From Przewalskia tangutica (lineage: Eukaryota > Streptophyta > Magnoliopsida > Solanales > Solanaceae): a stretch of 64,000 bases of DNA. Positions 10,343 to 20,495 of this stretch are shown here, piece by piece. The notes under the pieces were generated by a model that searched no databases, was not told the origin of the DNA, and was given only the letters and a program-made list of their open reading frames with translations. Within the stretch, counting starts at the first letter, position 1, and the number at the start of each line of letters is the position of its first letter. The position numbers were made by a program, and so were the translations under genes. The stretch is from NCBI GenBank assembly GCA_029844215.1, contig CM056724.1, positions 34,448,446 to 34,512,445 of the forward strand, given 5' to 3'.

Positions 10343-13131
10343 AACCCCCTCTAAACACCAGCAGTCGCCCCTATCCTCTCCCTCTCCTCTTCACCTTACC
10401 ATCGCCGACCACTACTGCGCGCACGCACACACACAACACAACACATACAAAACCAGCAACGCCCCTCCCCTGCTGCCATTCTCGTCGCCCCACTGCTCGA
10501 ACTACCACCAGTGCACCACCACCACTATCCCGTCTCTCACGAACCACTATATCCCATCGACCGCTACTGTTCCACCACCACCGCCATCGCCGAACCTCAC
10601 CATCGCGTGGCGTTGCTCCGGCGACCTCATCGTGGAAGTGACACCGCTGCTCGTTGCCCGCTGTTTGTTTCTATTTTCGTTATTATTATGTATGTTCGTT
10701 TGGACTGATTCTTTTGGCTTTGGTTCGGCTTTATGTTCGATCTGTTGCATACTATTGTTATGGACTGATTTGGTTATGTTTTTAGATAACTCGCCGGAGG
10801 TTTGAAAACTTCGGCGACTGCGGTTGGTTTCTTGTTGAGAGTTTTGTTGGCTGTTGCTGGTGGATGGTTTGATTTTTTTCTGATTTCTTGGTCTGTTGTT
10901 GGTGTTGGTTGGACTGATTTTGCATTTTGTATATCACCGGAGTTCTAAAAAACTCCGGCGACCTGTGTTGGTCTTATTTTTGTGGTTATCTGTAGTCGTG
11001 ATCTTTGTTGGACTGATTTCGCTGATTTTACATTCGCCCGGAGTTCTTGAAAAACTCCGGCGATGCTTTGAGATTTCCGGCGACGTGGCGTATCTGCTCG
11101 TACTGTTTTGACCGTCTTGTGCCTTTTGGTTGTTTGATCACCGCTTTACTACCGTGTCGGCTTGTTTTTTTTTTGGCCAATCAATGGACTGATTTCTTTG
11201 TTGCTTTTGTCGGATCTGATTTGAACAATTTGTTACACTTAGTGAAAGTCTCACTGATTTTGAACATGATACTACACTTGAATGGCCAATGAAAAAGTTA
11301 TCCGTCAATTTTTGAGGCCTCCACAGTTGCAAAGACGGAAAATAAAATAAAATGAAGCTTTCTGGGCAATGATGATTTCTTCCACTTACACCGGATAACC
11401 AACAAGCGCTGGCAGGGCGAATTCTCGCAGCCACACTTGTTTAGGCTGTCCCACTTTATTTTATATATCTGAGCCCTCCGCGTTTAAAACTATTACTGTT
11501 TTGGCGCGGATCTGAAGGTTTTTATTTATTTTATTGTTTCTAACAAAATTGGCCGATGAAGGAATCTCCGTCTGATTTCCAAGGCCTCCCCTGTACAAAA
11601 GACGGATTTATTTTTGGCTTTACTTATTAATTCTTGCTATTACTTTAAAAATTATTTATTTTATTACTAACACTCTTACTAAGTGTTTATGTAGGTACCC
11701 GGAGATCATCTTGTGCAGAAGGCCTAAAAAAGGCTAAAAGATGTCCCTGAGTTTTATCTTATGTCGCATTTAATTTTAGTTTTATTATTCTGTATTGCAT
11801 TTTATTTAATTGTAAATTATGTAAAAATGCTTAGAATAGGTAGAATAAAAGCCAATATATAATTAACCTAGGTTTGAACGGATAACCGCAAGTTAGTGGA
11901 TCTTAAAGGATGTCTAACCCCTTCCCTTTAGGATAATAAAGAACCCTGATCCAGAATCTCACTAATTTCGCAGACCATTAAATGGAGATTAATTACAATA
12001 TTTTTATTGCAATAAATCAAGTGTCCTAATTCACTTAATTAATTAGGTGGCGACTCCTCAAAACTAGCATTATTGCTCCATCCAGGGAACCGCGCCAAAG
12101 ATCAACGTTGCGGATACCGTTCAGACCCCGGAGGTCAAAAACGGGCGCGCCATCCTTTTTAATCTCATACCTATTTTTCCCCACTTTTATTTTGAGAGAA
12201 TGAGATACATTATAAATAACAGGCACCCCCAACCTTAGGCTTTTGCATATTCTTCATTGGGGTGCATCAAATTTTTCAATTCTCTTTTTGTTTCTTTTTC
12301 AACACTTTTCATCCCACTCACTTTCAATTATCACTTATGGCACAAACAGGGAATCATAGGGTGTCAAAGAAAGATATAATTTAGGCTCAAGGGGCTGACT
12401 AGTGATACAGTTTATGTCAGGGTAGGTAATGAATGGTCAGAAGGGCTATCAAAGAAATGCCTGAATCATCTCCCTAGACATGTATATCTTAACTATTTCG
12501 CCTCAAATAACAAGCAAACAGATTTTCTAGACATTTTTTTAACTTTTCTTTCCATAACTGACACACATAGGCTAAGCACAAATATCCCAAAGAGTTAGAT
12601 GTCATGAATTTTTGGCATATCTAACCTAAGCACACAGATTTTTGCTTTCAATTCCATTACATTATCCCACTTTATCCACTCAATATCTTTAGCAACTACA
12701 ACATACATGATCCATAAAAAAAATTATGACTCAAAAACACCCAAAGACAAATCAAAAGACTCGAACACAAAACAATAAAAAAGCATAAGACACCCCCCCC
12801 CCCAAAACTTAATCGATTTACATCGTCCCCAATGTGTGAAGACTAATGGTTGGGACAACTTACTGACATAATACAGCGGTCATAAAGGAGGTCTGGGATG
12901 AGATTCTTGAGTTTGCACAAGCTTCTGGGCTCCCTGCAGTTCAGAATTTCAGCATCTTGACACTTTAGTTCCTATTCCACCTGACATCAAAATATAAGAC
13001 AAAACCCAAGACCGTGAGACTGTTCAAGATAAAATAAAACAAACTAAAATAGAAAATCAAACTAACATAATTAAAAACATTGGGTTGTCTCCCAACAAGC
13101 GCTGTCTTTAACGTCTTTTAGCCGGACGCGG

Positions 13132-13767
13132 TTAACCTTTATTAGTGCCCGGTGGATCCTTCTGTGAACTGCTTGCAATCCGCACAATTATTGTTGCAGG
13201 TCTCACTTCAACTACAACAATTGCTCCAAATAAGGGCCTTAGATCTAAGATTATCCCCCAATTACATAAGGCATGCTTGTCTTCTAGGCTATCTATAATG
13301 TAGGGATCAGTGAAACTTCCTACATCTCTCAACTTTTGGGGGTGCCCTTGAGGGTATGGACTTTCTATTTGGGGATCAACAGTGACAGCTGGTGGTGTTT
13401 CTTCTGCAATAGGTACAGGAAAAAGAATTTCCAAGGAATCCAAAAAGGTGAATAATTGGATCTCAGTAACCTTTTCTTTCTCTACACCAACTATCTCTCC
13501 AAATTCCTCAACACTCTGTTGTGGTTCAGGTTCCTCAATCTGATTATTACTTCCCATAATTGTGTCTCTAAGCAGATTTTCTTGCGGTACATTGGTCACC
13601 CTATCCATCAGATGCCCTATTTGTGTCTCTAAATTTTTGACGGACACCTTTGTCTCAGCCATAAACTGAGACTGACACTTGGTGAGCCTGAGTATGGCTG
13701 TCTGCAACTCAATTCGATCTTTCTGTGGAACCTGTGGGTTAGGCTGTTGCTGATGAATCTGCTGCAC
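13132..13767 (-). pseudogene. Athila-type gag remnant
   Basis: This open stretch of 211 codons has no bounding gene context other than the retroelement. Residues about 25-65 contain QFMAETKVSVKNLETQIGHL followed by a PQENL segment. That matches the coiled-coil stretch of Athila gag, in which a FMAET-like segment leads to ETQIGQL and then to PQG (family knowledge). Near residue 145 a KLRDVGSF stretch resembles the entry to the protease region, but the expected catalytic DTG/DSG-like triad is absent and the frame soon ends. The protein would normally be part of a structural polyprotein that packages retroelement RNA. Here it is a fragment lacking the zinc knuckle and pol, so I call it a pseudogene. 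The start is uncertain because the flank is leader sequence. Confidence 0.6.
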
Positions 13768-13942
13768 CTGATAGTAGTAGTAGTCCTTGTGTCCTGTTTT
13801 TTTTTTCTTCGAATTTTACCTACAAAATAAGAAAAACAACAAAAGGTGATAAAAAGATGTCCGCATAACAAGTTAGAAACTTGTTCTTGGAGCAACCAAA
13901 TTAGAAATAACAATAGATAAATCGATATTGAAAGTACGTCAG

Positions 13943-13960
13943 TCCCCGACAACGGCGCCA
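13943..13960 (-). other. Primer binding site of the Athila-like element
   Basis: The minus strand reads TGGCGCCGTTGTCGGGGA, six bases past the LTR end. This is the Athila-type site attributed to tRNA-Asp (established knowledge). Confidence 0.85.
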
Positions 13961-13966
13961 AAAACT

Positions 13967-15287
13967 TGTTAGCTATTTTACTTATGCTTAACGCAAGTGT
14001 ACGTATCGTTACAAGTAATATAGTCTGTAAGACCAAATATCGTCCATAGAGACTGGTTATCATGTACCGATTATCTATTCTATGGTTTCTATTTGACTAA
14101 CGTTTTTAGTTTGCGATTTATGACTAAGAATTAAAACTAAGTGCAAAAAATAAACTAAAGATGATAATACTTTAGTTTAAATCAGCTATGATAGAAATAG
14201 GGCATTCCAATAACTTCAACTATCCACTCTTTTTCAATCCTTAATGCAACAACAATGGTTTCCTCTTCTACGGTAAAATAGCGGTTAACTAGATTGTCTT
14301 ATATTCCGGTTAGGACATATAATCGCTCAACCCCAGTGCAGAACCCTTCTATATTTCTATAATAGGATTTACTACATAGGAGGATTAAGAACAATAACCT
14401 ATAATGCTACACAAGTATCGAGGTACTTTCGTCCGCGATTTAACCTATGTCTATTCAATTACAGCATATCCAAATTTCTCCTCTCGGTTTTTGATTCGAA
14501 ATCATATAGATTATGATAATTAATGGCCAGTTAACTATCAAGCATTCACACCAATATTGAATAAATCTTAATCAAGTGAAGAAGAAATCAAACTACGACA
14601 TTAATTCATGAAAACGAGTTTCAAGTGATTCAAAAGGAAAGCCCTAATTAAGTAATTAGCTCCTAAACATTGTCATGTCAAGAACTAATACAAACCAACA
14701 TAAACTGAAATAAATAAAAGGAAAGAACAAGAACTTGAACCAAGGTTGTCTCAAATCGTGTGTTGTAGCCTCCCCAAAGTAGAATAGAGAATATGTACAA
14801 GACCCCCCCCCCTTCAATGACGGCTGCTACAGGGTTTGTATTCCCTGAAAACCCCCAGGTTTTGACCTCTCTGCCCTTCTCCAATTTCGCCTTGGATCTG
14901 CAAAAACGCGCCTCGGCACCGCGGCCCTGCTGGATGGCGCCGTGGCGCTGAAAATATTGCGACAAAATCAGACTCCGTAAGACAATTAGCGTCGCGGCGC
15001 CTGTGACGTTCTTTGGCCAGTTTTCTGTTTCTGTGTCATTTTCTTGTCCGGACTTCGTCTGATTTTTTCTATACTTCCCTGAACTTATTAGAAATTATTT
15101 CTTGGCATTTTCTTGTGCAATTACCCCTCAATTAAGCTCATTTCATCTTTTTTTGTCATTTCTCCATTTAGGACCGCTGTGACTCAAAAGAAAGAAAAAC
15201 GACCCTAATACTATACTAAACCCAAAGAAAATGAGAAAAATACTAACTAAAAATGACTCAAAAAGTGTATATAAAATATGCCTAACA
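13967..15287 (-). repeat. LTR of the Athila-like element
   Basis: On the plus strand it runs TGTTAGC...CCTAACA, 1321 bp. It is followed by GCTAC (15288-15292), the probable right copy of the target duplication, whose left copy is outside the window. It shares its layout with the solo LTR at 41524-55955 (AACGCAAGTG...ATCGTCCA at one end, AAAAGTGTATATAAAAT at the other). Confidence 0.85.
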
Positions 15288-16640
15288 GCTACCCATTGAT
15301 CTCCTATTGAGTGTGTCAGCCACCACGTTAGCTTTTTCCAGGATGGTAAAGAATGTCAAGGTCATAATCCTTAAGCAACTCTAACCATCTTTTTTGTCGG
15401 AGATTCAAATCCTTTTGTGTGGTTAAGTATTGTAAACTCTTGTGCTATGTAAATATATCTACACACACCCCATACAAATAGTGTCCCATATTCATAAGGC
15501 AAAAACTACAGCGGCCAATTCCAAGTCATGAGTTGGATAATTCTTCTCATGTATCTTTAATTGTCGAGATGCATACTCAATAACTTTTCCAAAATACATC
15601 AAGACACATCCAAACCCAACCCTAGGGGCATCACAATAGACTATGAATCCTTCTTGTCCCGATGGTAAATTTAGGACTGGTGCAGTAGTCAACAACTCCT
15701 TCAGTTTCTGAAAACTTGTTTCACATGCTTCTGACCACCGGTACTTACATACTTTTTGAGTCAATAGGGTCAAGGAAAGACTAAAGAAACCTTCTACAAA
15801 TCTTCTATAATACCTAGCCAAACCCAAGAAACTCCTAACTTTTGTCGGAGTGGTAGGCCTTGGCCAGTTTTTCATTGCTTCTATCTTTTGGTGGTCTACC
15901 ATAATTCCATCCCTTGACACAACATGGCCCAAGGAATCCACCTTTTCCAACCAAAATTCACACTTCGAAAATTCAGCATAATTTTTTTCTTATCTTAAGG
16001 TTTGAAGCACTACCCTTAAATGTTCTTCATGTTATTCAGCACTCTTGCTGTAAATTAAAATATCATTGATGAATGCAATCATGAACAAATCTAAGAATGG
16101 TTTGAAGAGTCTGTTCATGAGATCCAAACGTTGATGGGGCATTGGTTAACCCAAAAGACATGGCCAAGAACTCATATTGGCCGTATCAGGTTTTAAAGAG
16201 TGTTTTGGATATATTATTCGGAATTATTTTCAGCTGATGATATCCCGAACGGAGGTCAATCTTGGAAAAATAGTTGACTTCTTGAAGTTCATCAAAAAGA
16301 TAATCGATTCTTGGTAACGAGTAACAGTTCTTGATCGTGACCTTATTGAGTTGTCGATAATCAATGCACATTCAGAGCGAACCATCTTTATTCTTCACAA
16401 AAAGGACTGGTGTTCCACAGGGGGAAACACTAGACATTATAAAGCCCTTATCCAGAAGGTATTTCAATTATTCTTTTAACTCTCTCAATTCAACTGGGGT
16501 CATTCGATATGGAGGAATGGAAATGGGTCTTGTACCCAGAATTAATTCTATAGTGAACTCCACTTCTCTGTGCAGAGGAAGTCTTTGAAGGTCAACAGGG
16601 AAAACCTCCAGAAAATTACAAACAATAGGGATAGTATGTA
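15288..16640 (-). pseudogene. Ty3-gypsy reverse transcriptase and RNase H, inactivated
   Basis: On the minus strand, from 16600 down, several fragments in mixed frames show RT landmarks. These are a PYRMTP segment, CGTPVLFVKNKDG followed by a stop, CIDYRQLNKVTIKN, then FSKIDLRSGYHQ. Then comes FINDILIYS at about 16055-16075. The family active site there is F-I-D-D, so an Asp is replaced by Asn. From 15950 to 15492 follow LGHVVSRDGI, VRSFLGLARYYRRFV and the RNase H part (IVYCDAPRVGFGCVLM, YASRQLK). The sequence ends at 15288 with a VADTLNRRSMG stretch where the Athila-like element is inserted, so integrase is missing. In a working element this enzyme copies the RNA to DNA in cytoplasmic particles. 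At least four in-frame stops or shifts plus the active-site change make it dead. Confidence 0.88.
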
Positions 16641-16767
16641 CCTCTGGGGCTCTTTTTGGATATCCATTATACTAGACAGGTAAGAGTATTCCACCTCGTG
16701 ACTTCTTAATAACTTTTGAGCCATATGGTAGGAAATTAGCCGACTTGAGGTGTTCCATTCATTCCCT

Positions 16768-17163
16768 TTATAAAAAAATTGCTTCCATGGAAAAAGATAA
16801 TTTTACAACCTTTTGCCGGCAATCCAACGTGGCATAACATGCTGACAACGAATCCATACCCAAAAGAATGTCAAAGTCTATCATATCAAGTAATACTAAG
16901 TCTGCTATTATTCTTCTACCATTTACTTCTAATGGAAATTTTTTAATTACCCGAGAGGTCCAAATTGAGGCCCCCATTGGTGTCATAACCTCAAAGAGTT
17001 CACTTAAACAGGAAGGTTCTACATGTAGATTATTAGCAAAACCCATCGACACATACAAAAATGTAGAGCCAATATCATATAATACAAGTGCAGGAATACT
17101 TGAGACCAACAAAATACATGTGACCACCGCATTAGATACCTCCGCCTCATTCCTCTGTGGCAA
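16768..17163 (-). pseudogene. Ty3-gypsy retropepsin-like protease domain, decayed
   Basis: A 131-codon minus-strand frame lies between gag and RT of the same element. It contains ALVLYDIGSTFLYVS, the place of the aspartic protease active site. The family usually shows D-[STP]-G there, and here it is D-I-G. Further on, DLVLLDMIDFDILLGMDSL matches the flap-to-C-terminal part of gypsy proteases (DFDxILGMDWL-like). The domain would cleave the gag-pol polyprotein. The order gag, protease, RT, RNase H agrees with Ty3-gypsy, and continuity with the neighbouring fragments is broken by frameshifts. Confidence 0.8.
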
Positions 17164-17231
17164 AGCATAAATACGGTTTGGATTGTTGACCTCTCTGACT
17201 CTGTCGGGATTGGTTTCCTTGATTTAGGCAG

Positions 17232-18240
17232 CTATGGTTGCTTCTGACCTCCCATGAGAAAACTGAGTTTGGGTTCTCCTCTTACAATCACTGGCATAGT
17301 GGTCTGATTCTCCACAATTGTAACATTATTTCGGTGAGAACCAACATTCTCCAACATGTTTCTTTTGACAAACCTTACAAATCGATTTCTCACCTCTTGT
17401 ATTAGGGTTGGTGGCCTTGACTTTTCCACTTTGATGATTGACCCATATATTCCCCTGGGGCTTGAAATGATATTGGCCTACTGACTAGCTCGATTTTGAA
17501 GAACCCTTACTGCCCTCTTGCCTCTGGTTCTGATTCTGATTAAAGAATTCTGACGATCGAAGCCTATTCTGTGAATACTCTCTTTTTGCTTTAGCAAAGC
17601 TTTCTACCCTCATAGACATGTAGACGATCTGAAGTTAAGTACAATCATTGGCTAATGCCACTACCTTCTCAACCAGGTTTGAGTTTAAATCCTCAACAAA
17701 TATTTTGACCTTCTCAATTTCCATAGGAATAATGTGTGTGTTTTATGCCGACAATCGCATGAACTGGGTGTCGTATTCTTGCACACTACGATATCCTTAT
17801 TTCAATTGTTCAAACTCATATTTGAGTGTATTATTTCGGGTGTTAGGCATGTATTTTTTAATGAATGCGGCTCTGAACTCCCCCACGTCATCGGTGGTGA
17901 CATCATGGAACGATTTCTTCTAAAATTTCTCCACTACACCCCTGTGTCGTCCACTAAACGTGCGCTTACCAAATTGATGCCATGCGTCTCCACACATCCT
18001 AGGGTAAATAAGGTCTTCTACCGCATCCAGAAACACTATTGGGTCAGACTTGGAGTCATTTCCTGTGTAGATAGGTTCCCTTATACTCATAAAATTCGCC
18101 CATAGTCTATCTAGTACTGACTGGGCTCCTACTTTTTCGGCTGGTGGTGCAGTCACGTTTATCGTTGCACATCCCCTTCCACAATCCTTTGAAGGAGGTA
18201 GTACGAAAGCCAAGTCTTTGAAAAGACTCAAGATGGGCAC
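17232..18240 (-). pseudogene. Ty3-gypsy gag with two zinc knuckles, inactivated
   Basis: The N-terminal frame (18240 to 17920) holds FMSIREPIYTGNDSKSDPI, the family's PPxFxG...DP motif that starts the capsid-like domain. The next frame, from about 17930, contains EFRAAFIKKYMP and a VQEYDTQFMRLSA stretch, with stops where the family has Gln or Tyr (TAA), then VEKVVALANDCT. Near 17370-17280 come CQKKHVGECW and CYNCGESDHYASDC, the two Cys/His knuckles that bind RNA. The second keeps the full C-x2-C-x4-H-x4-C pattern. No clear ATG is kept at the 5' end. The stops are CAA/CAG-to-TAA/TAG type changes, as expected from methylcytosine decay. Confidence 0.82.
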
Positions 18241-18380
18241 GAGAAGATTACGAAAGAAGTGAAACTTTTTAGGATGTTATCTCGTTCACTTATTATTAAG
18301 GTGACACGCACACCGTCGCAATAAGTAACCGTTCAAACGCTAAACTCAAAAAAAAATCCTAGGATTTTCTAACCTGGTTT

Positions 18381-18395
18381 AGCTCTGATATCAAC
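18381..18395 (-). other. Primer binding site (tRNA-iMet type) of the minus gypsy element
   Basis: The minus strand reads GTTGATATCAGAGCT, close to the TGGTATCAGAGC site of chromovirus-like elements. It adjoins the LTR boundary at 18397. Confidence 0.75.
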
Positions 18396-18396
18396 T

Positions 18397-20290
18397 TGTC
18401 ACGTCGCGAATTTTCTCAGCTCTTCCCTTAGGGCGTGATGACACTTGGACAAATTTCCCTTTTCCCCAGGCGAACTATTTTAATACACTCGTTTCTAAAT
18501 TTAACATGTATTTAACTGCGGAAGTAGTAATAACAATAAAAGTAAAAATGTTCTATACATAACTAATAAGAGCGTGAGCCCATGCTCGTGCAACCATAAC
18601 TTCTACCTAGACTCAATGGAAATTCCACATAGGAAAATAGAAATTTCGAAATTTGAAAGGAAACCATCTCATATGGGGCATCCCCCGAGATAATGAGACT
18701 AACTTCCTCCACCTACTTATTTAAGAACGGAAGTCACCAAATTCGAAGCAATGGATTGGTGAAACAAATGGGACTGTGGGACGATCGCTAGCCTTATTGC
18801 GGAACCTTCTCCTTGTCGAGCTTTCCTGAAACATGTTAGATAAAAGAGTCATCCCTACCATCCGGGGTTGAGTGAGAACCTCGCCTTACAATCCAAAGTA
18901 ACCTCACAATATTCTAATTACAATCATATTACTATTCCAAGTTTCCTCTAAAAATGTTTAGTGTGACTAGTACAAATTCACGCAGGAAACAACCCTATGA
19001 AAACTGTCTCGCCAAAAATATGTAAAAAACCCATAATTTTAAAACATCCATAACTATTTATCCGTAAGTCGGATTAATCTATGTAAAGTTTCAAACTGTA
19101 GAGAACATAGTAATATAGAACTTTTATTCAAGACAATGTTTCATATTCCTCACCAAAACATTCAGTTCTTTTATTTTAACAACTCTTAGAAAACTATTTC
19201 ACCAGATTTTTGTAAAACAAGGCACAATCTTAAAACAGTCATAACTTTTATCCGAAAGTCAGATTAATCTATGTAAAGTCTCAAACTGTCAAGGAAAGAT
19301 AAATACAGAACTTTTATTCAGCAATTTTTTTTAGATTCCTTACCTAATCACTCGATTCTTTTATTTTAACAACTCCCAAAAAACTATTTTGCCAGATTTT
19401 TGTAAAACAAGATACAATATTATAACGGTCATAACGTTTTATCCGTAAGTCGGATTAATCTATGTAAAGCTCAAAATGTCGAGAATAGAGAAATCTATAA
19501 CTTTTATTCAGCATAAATTTTCAGATTCCTGACCAAAACAATCAGTTCTTTTATTTTAACAACTCTCAGAAAACTATTTCGCCATATTTTTGTAAAACAA
19601 GATAGAATATTTAAACAGTCATAACTTTTTATCTGTAAGTCGGATTAATCTCTGTAAAGTCTCAAACTGTTGAGAACAAAGCAATCAAGAACTCTTATTC
19701 AGTACAAATTTTCAGATTCTTCACCAATATATACAATTATTATGTTATATGTTCTGTCTTACGAATTTCATTCGATCCGAGGCAGAAACTTTAAAATGAG
19801 AAAACTCTGAAACCGCATGTCCTTTTTAGCCCCGCTTAGGCTCAATATGATTGTGAAAGAGAGATGTAAAACTGTCTAAAATTTCATCCAATGCTAACAG
19901 GTATAACGCAGCAAAACAAATTATAATTTCATGACCCAAACTAAGTTATTATATAACCTATTAATAATAATTTCATGATCATTCTTTCAACATCCGAATT
20001 ATTTTCTAATATGTATTGTAACTTAAAATAAAGGATTTTACTAAGAGTTATGAGTGAGAGAAGTCACCTTTTGTTGCTTCGTACTGCAAATTAACTTTCA
20101 AACTCCAACTAATCCATTCAGTTCCTGGTCTCTTGTATTTTTCTGATTTTTTTGCTCTTGGTATTTTTCTGATTTTTTCTCTTGGTATTTTTTTAATTTT
20201 TATTCTCTTTGTGCTAAGTGTTTTCTTTTATGCTATGCAGAATATATAGGGAGGTGTGTGTGTAACTTGTGAGAGGTTGAGGGAGATTAA
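18397..20290 (-). repeat. 5' LTR of the minus gypsy element (right end uncertain)
   Basis: It starts on the plus strand with TGTCACGTCGCG next to the primer site. It contains the 190-bp tandem array (18990-19740). The right limit is not visible, and a plus-oriented LTR takes over somewhere before 20495. Confidence 0.6.
18990..19740 (-). repeat. 190-bp tandem array, four units, inside an LTR
   Basis: GGATTAATCT or its one-base variant recurs at 19071, 19261, 19452 and 19642 (intervals 190, 191, 190). It sits in a longer unit with AACTTTTATTCAG, a CCAGATTTTTGTAAAACAAG core and CATAACTTTTTATCCGTAAG. The units differ by scattered substitutions. Confidence 0.9.
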
Positions 20291-20495
20291 AGGGGAGGGG
20301 GACATGCAGGTGACGGAGAACGTGTGGGATGTGCAGATGATTTTTACTATTGTAACAACAAATTGGGACTTCACATCAGACCACACGTTGTGAGATTTCA
20401 CTGGGTATGTTGTTGTTGTAATTTTGGGCCTAAGGTCACAGAATATAAACTTAGTTAAAACATGTGATTTCACATTTAGAACAGTGAGTACTTAT

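Larger units (their letters stand above)
9645..12149 (+). repeat. 3' LTR of the Tat-like element
   Basis: It starts TGTTGACACCCAATTTTGAC, the common start of Tat/Ogre LTRs, and ends GGTCAAAAACGGGCGCG, about 2.5 kb in all. The terminal ACA seems lost at the junction with 12150. TATAAAA is at 10194. The leader holds four CGCCGGAG/CTCCGGCG hairpins. A module at 11868-12070 contains GGATAATAAAGA (poly-A signal-like) and is shared with family A. The proline-rich open frame at 10278-10805 is leader sequence and not a gene. Confidence 0.9.
12150..15287 (-). mobile_element. Athila-like Ty3-gypsy element, truncated (gag remnant, primer site, 5' LTR)
   Basis: On the minus strand the order is LTR (13967-15287), primer site (13943-13960), gag remnant (13132-13767), and a post-gag tract to 12150, where the Tat-like element interrupts it. 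The tract at 12780-12850 has a long C run (G run on the sense strand) beside a GGGGACGATGT motif. I recognise this and the nearby GCGCTTGTTGGGAG stretch from many Athila-related elements. The rest of the element should be left of the window. Confidence 0.78.

Noticed and set aside
10278..10805. 175-codon proline-rich open frame with a hydrophobic end
   Set aside because: It lies wholly inside the Tat LTR leader, is partly repeated in the other LTR without a continuous frame, and has no known domain.
16364..18105. Plus-strand frames over the minus gypsy pol and gag
   Set aside because: They are antisense shadows of recognised RT, protease and gag fragments.
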